Source of the DNA: Cylicocyclus nassatus
Taxonomy: Eukaryota; Nematoda; Chromadorea; Rhabditida; Strongylidae
Assembly: GCA_958299035.1 (NCBI GenBank)
Contig: CATQJL010000316.1
Location: forward strand, 22,669,676-22,733,675
Length of the DNA: 64,000 bases
Direction of reading: 5' to 3'
Shown: positions 62,641 to 64,000 of the stretch, piece after piece
Numbering within the stretch: the stretch's first letter is position 1
Layout of the letters: every line of letters starts with the position of its first letter
Program-made: the position numbers and the translations under genes
Notes under the pieces: model-generated
Seen by the model: the letters and a program-made list of their open reading frames with translations, nothing else
What the model was told of the DNA's origin: nothing
Databases searched by the model: none

Positions 62641-63144
62641 GTGATCGACAGATTACTCTGTGCATTGTGTGAGAAAATACCTATGGCAGCTCATTGTGAT
62701 CTGGAAGCCGAGAAACGCAGTCGTAGCATTGTAATAAGCGGCATCCCTGAAGCAAACGAGCAAGTTCCTTTCCACCAGCGGTGCCTCCAGCTGGAAAGCA
62801 CCGTTGGGGAAATATTGGATGTGTTGAAAGTTGAATGCAGGCCTGTCGAATTGTACCGATTGGGAAAGCCTAATCCGTCTCGCCCCAGGCTGATTAAAGT
62901 TGTATTTCCCTCTCGATACTATTGGCGGCTTGCTTTATCAAATTCGCGGTTACTCAAAAATAATGGCTACTCTAACATTTATGTTAGAAAGAGTATGACG
63001 GCAGAGGAAAGGACCCGCAATTATGAACTCCGGCAACAAGCTCGCGAGCGTAACAAGGGCATGGCCACCAAAGAGTGGGTAGTATATCGCGATGAATTAG
63101 TTCACATCTCTAAGCTTCCTCGCAGAAGCTCGGGAAACGTCTGA
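62641..63144 (+). CDS. LINE ORF1 protein (5' partial)
   Basis: RNA-binding ORF1-type protein of a non-LTR retrotransposon. The open frame has its first ATG at 62683 and ends at TGA 63142-63144. It contains EAEKRSRSIVISGIPE, CRPVELYRLGKP, RPRLIKVVFPSRY and NIYVRKSMTAEERTRNYELR, the conserved string seen in CR1/L1-like ORF1 proteins of invertebrates (RRM-like and C-terminal parts). The usual N-terminal zinc-finger or coiled-coil part is missing because repeat DNA precedes it, so the start is probably truncated. The frame upstream is open to a stop at 62590 but is repeat sequence. Confidence 0.8.
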   Translation: MIDRLLCALCEKIPMAAHCDLEAEKRSRSIVISGIPEANEQVPFHQRCLQLESTVGEILDVLKVECRPVELYRLGKPNPSRPRLIKVVFPSRYYWRLALSNSRLLKNNGYSNIYVRKSMTAEERTRNYELRQQARERNKGMATKEWVVYRDELVHISKLPRRSSGNV

Positions 63145-64000
63145 ACGGGCATGGTGAGACTGATTCATTACAAATAATCCTTTTTAACGCACGAAGTCTA
63201 AGAACTAAATTGAACTATCTGCACGCTTTTGTCTATGAATACAAACCCGACTTACTTTTTATTACTGAAACTTGGCTTAATGTAAAAATACTTGATTCTG
63301 AGGTTGTGGGTGGTATGCCTTATGTGCTATACAGAAGTGACAGAAATAATCGAAAAGGTGGTGGTGTTTGTTGCCTGGTAAAAGGTAACATAGCATCTAG
63401 ATGCACAAATATTGAAATGTCTTTGCTAGCAGATGTGTTGATTGTCACTATTATCCATCCACAATCTTTACGCCTACGATTCATCGCGATATACCGCCCA
63501 CCCAGCTCTAGCAAAGATAATGATGATCAACTGATGAATGTGATTAGTTCTTATACATATTCTTCTGATCATGATAACACGATTATTCTAGGTGACTTCA
63601 ATCTGCAAATCGACTGGGTCACTATGAAGGCCACTAATAGTGCATCCCTATCATTTTTTGAGTATTTTCAACATAATGATTTCAAACAATTTGTCTCGCA
63701 TCCTACGCATGGTGACCATATCCTTGATCTAGTCCTCTCCTCTGACGCACGAATTTCTAATCTTGATATTCTCCCACCGCTTGGCTCCTCTGATCATGGG
63801 ATGGTTCAGTTTGAGTGTGAGGGCCCTGCGACCATGGGTTTGCCATCCATACCCCTTCCTGACTTTCATAGTGTTGACTACTCTGCACTGAATGATTTTC
63901 TTTCTAGAGTTGACTGGCTTGCAGAATTTGACCAATATGAGTCGTGCTCAGAAGTTTACCTTAGATTTTGTAAGATAATTTATTCTGGCCTTAGCATGTT
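63114..64000 (+). CDS. LINE ORF2: apurinic-type endonuclease domain (3' partial)
   Basis: N-terminal endonuclease of the ORF2 endonuclease-reverse transcriptase, which nicks target DNA for reverse transcription. The frame is open from 63114 to the window end with no stop. Motifs in order: LFNARSLRTK, LLFITETWL (catalytic Glu), GGGVCCLV, IAIYRPPSS (Tyr), IILGDFNLQ (Asp/Asn), HILDLVLSS and PLGSSDHGMV (Asp-His pair). All expected catalytic residues are present, so this part looks functional. No ATG precedes the first motif in this frame, and it overlaps ORF1 in the -1 frame. The reverse transcriptase lies beyond the window. Confidence 0.9.
63132..63138 (+). promoter_or_regulatory. Candidate -1 ribosomal frameshift site
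   Basis: GGGAAAC is read G GGA AAC in the ORF1 frame, a canonical X XXY YYZ slippery heptamer, one codon before the ORF1 TGA. Slipping back 1 nt enters exactly the ORF2 frame (GGG AAA CGT CTG), which lacks its own ATG. No strong downstream pseudoknot was identified by eye. Confidence 0.5.

Larger units (their letters stand above)
62641..64000 (+). mobile_element. CR1/L1-type non-LTR retrotransposon, 5' part
   Basis: ORF1 followed by an overlapping endonuclease ORF2 that runs off the window. The junction with a family P repeat at about 62640 suggests a 5'-truncated insertion into, or next to, that repeat. Confidence 0.85.

Overview
The window looks like nuclear DNA of a clade V nematode (rhabditid or strongylid, possibly hookworm-like). 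The reasons are two well-resolved genes with nematode-type exon structure (a nephrocystin-1 orthologue and a cuticle collagen), many short GT-AG introns ending in TTTCAG, low GC, long mono-G/C tracts and dense non-autonomous DNA transposons. No bacterial, viral or organellar gene arrangement is visible.

Layout: 0-6.6 kb is mostly non-coding, with a decayed mariner transposase on the minus strand (969-1763), a possible terminal exon (2539-2697) and a small MITE. A 17-exon nphp-1 gene fills 6.8-13.9 kb. It is preceded by a perfect 15-bp RFX/X-box-like palindrome, so both gene and control site point to ciliated sensory neurons. A five-exon cuticle collagen lies at 15.5-16.7 kb. From 17 to 24 kb there are nested TIR, foldback and palindromic elements, including one with piggyBac-type TTAA ends.

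From about 25.6 to 62 kb the sequence is built from segmental duplications. Three tandem units of about 6.2 kb (A 25.6-31.7, B 31.7-37.9, C 37.9-40.3, truncated) each carry one intact six-exon gene on the minus strand. Each gene encodes a secreted protein of about 96-104 residues with a short signal peptide (MLxLLVL...), a conserved NPNAS segment and a variable C-terminus with CC pairs. A second duplication (D 44.2-52.5; E 56.9-62.1) carries related small genes (an MLKLLILFET-type signal and a C-terminal Cys cluster), at least one intact and others broken. I do not recognise this family; it is the best candidate for something undescribed here. Its 3' flanks and one exon are far better conserved between copies than its C-terminal exon, the pattern expected of fast-evolving secreted proteins.

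Comparing duplicates gives empty sites that date several insertions: a 234-bp TIR element in A, TA-flanked mariner-like MITEs in D and in E, and a 704-bp solo LTR with a 5-bp target duplication in D. The window ends inside a CR1/L1-type LINE (from about 62.6 kb). Its ORF1 stops just after a canonical -1 slippery heptamer, and ORF2 (endonuclease) opens in the -1 frame.

All gene models were spliced by eye and have no transcript support. Family calls rest on motif recall, not database searches.
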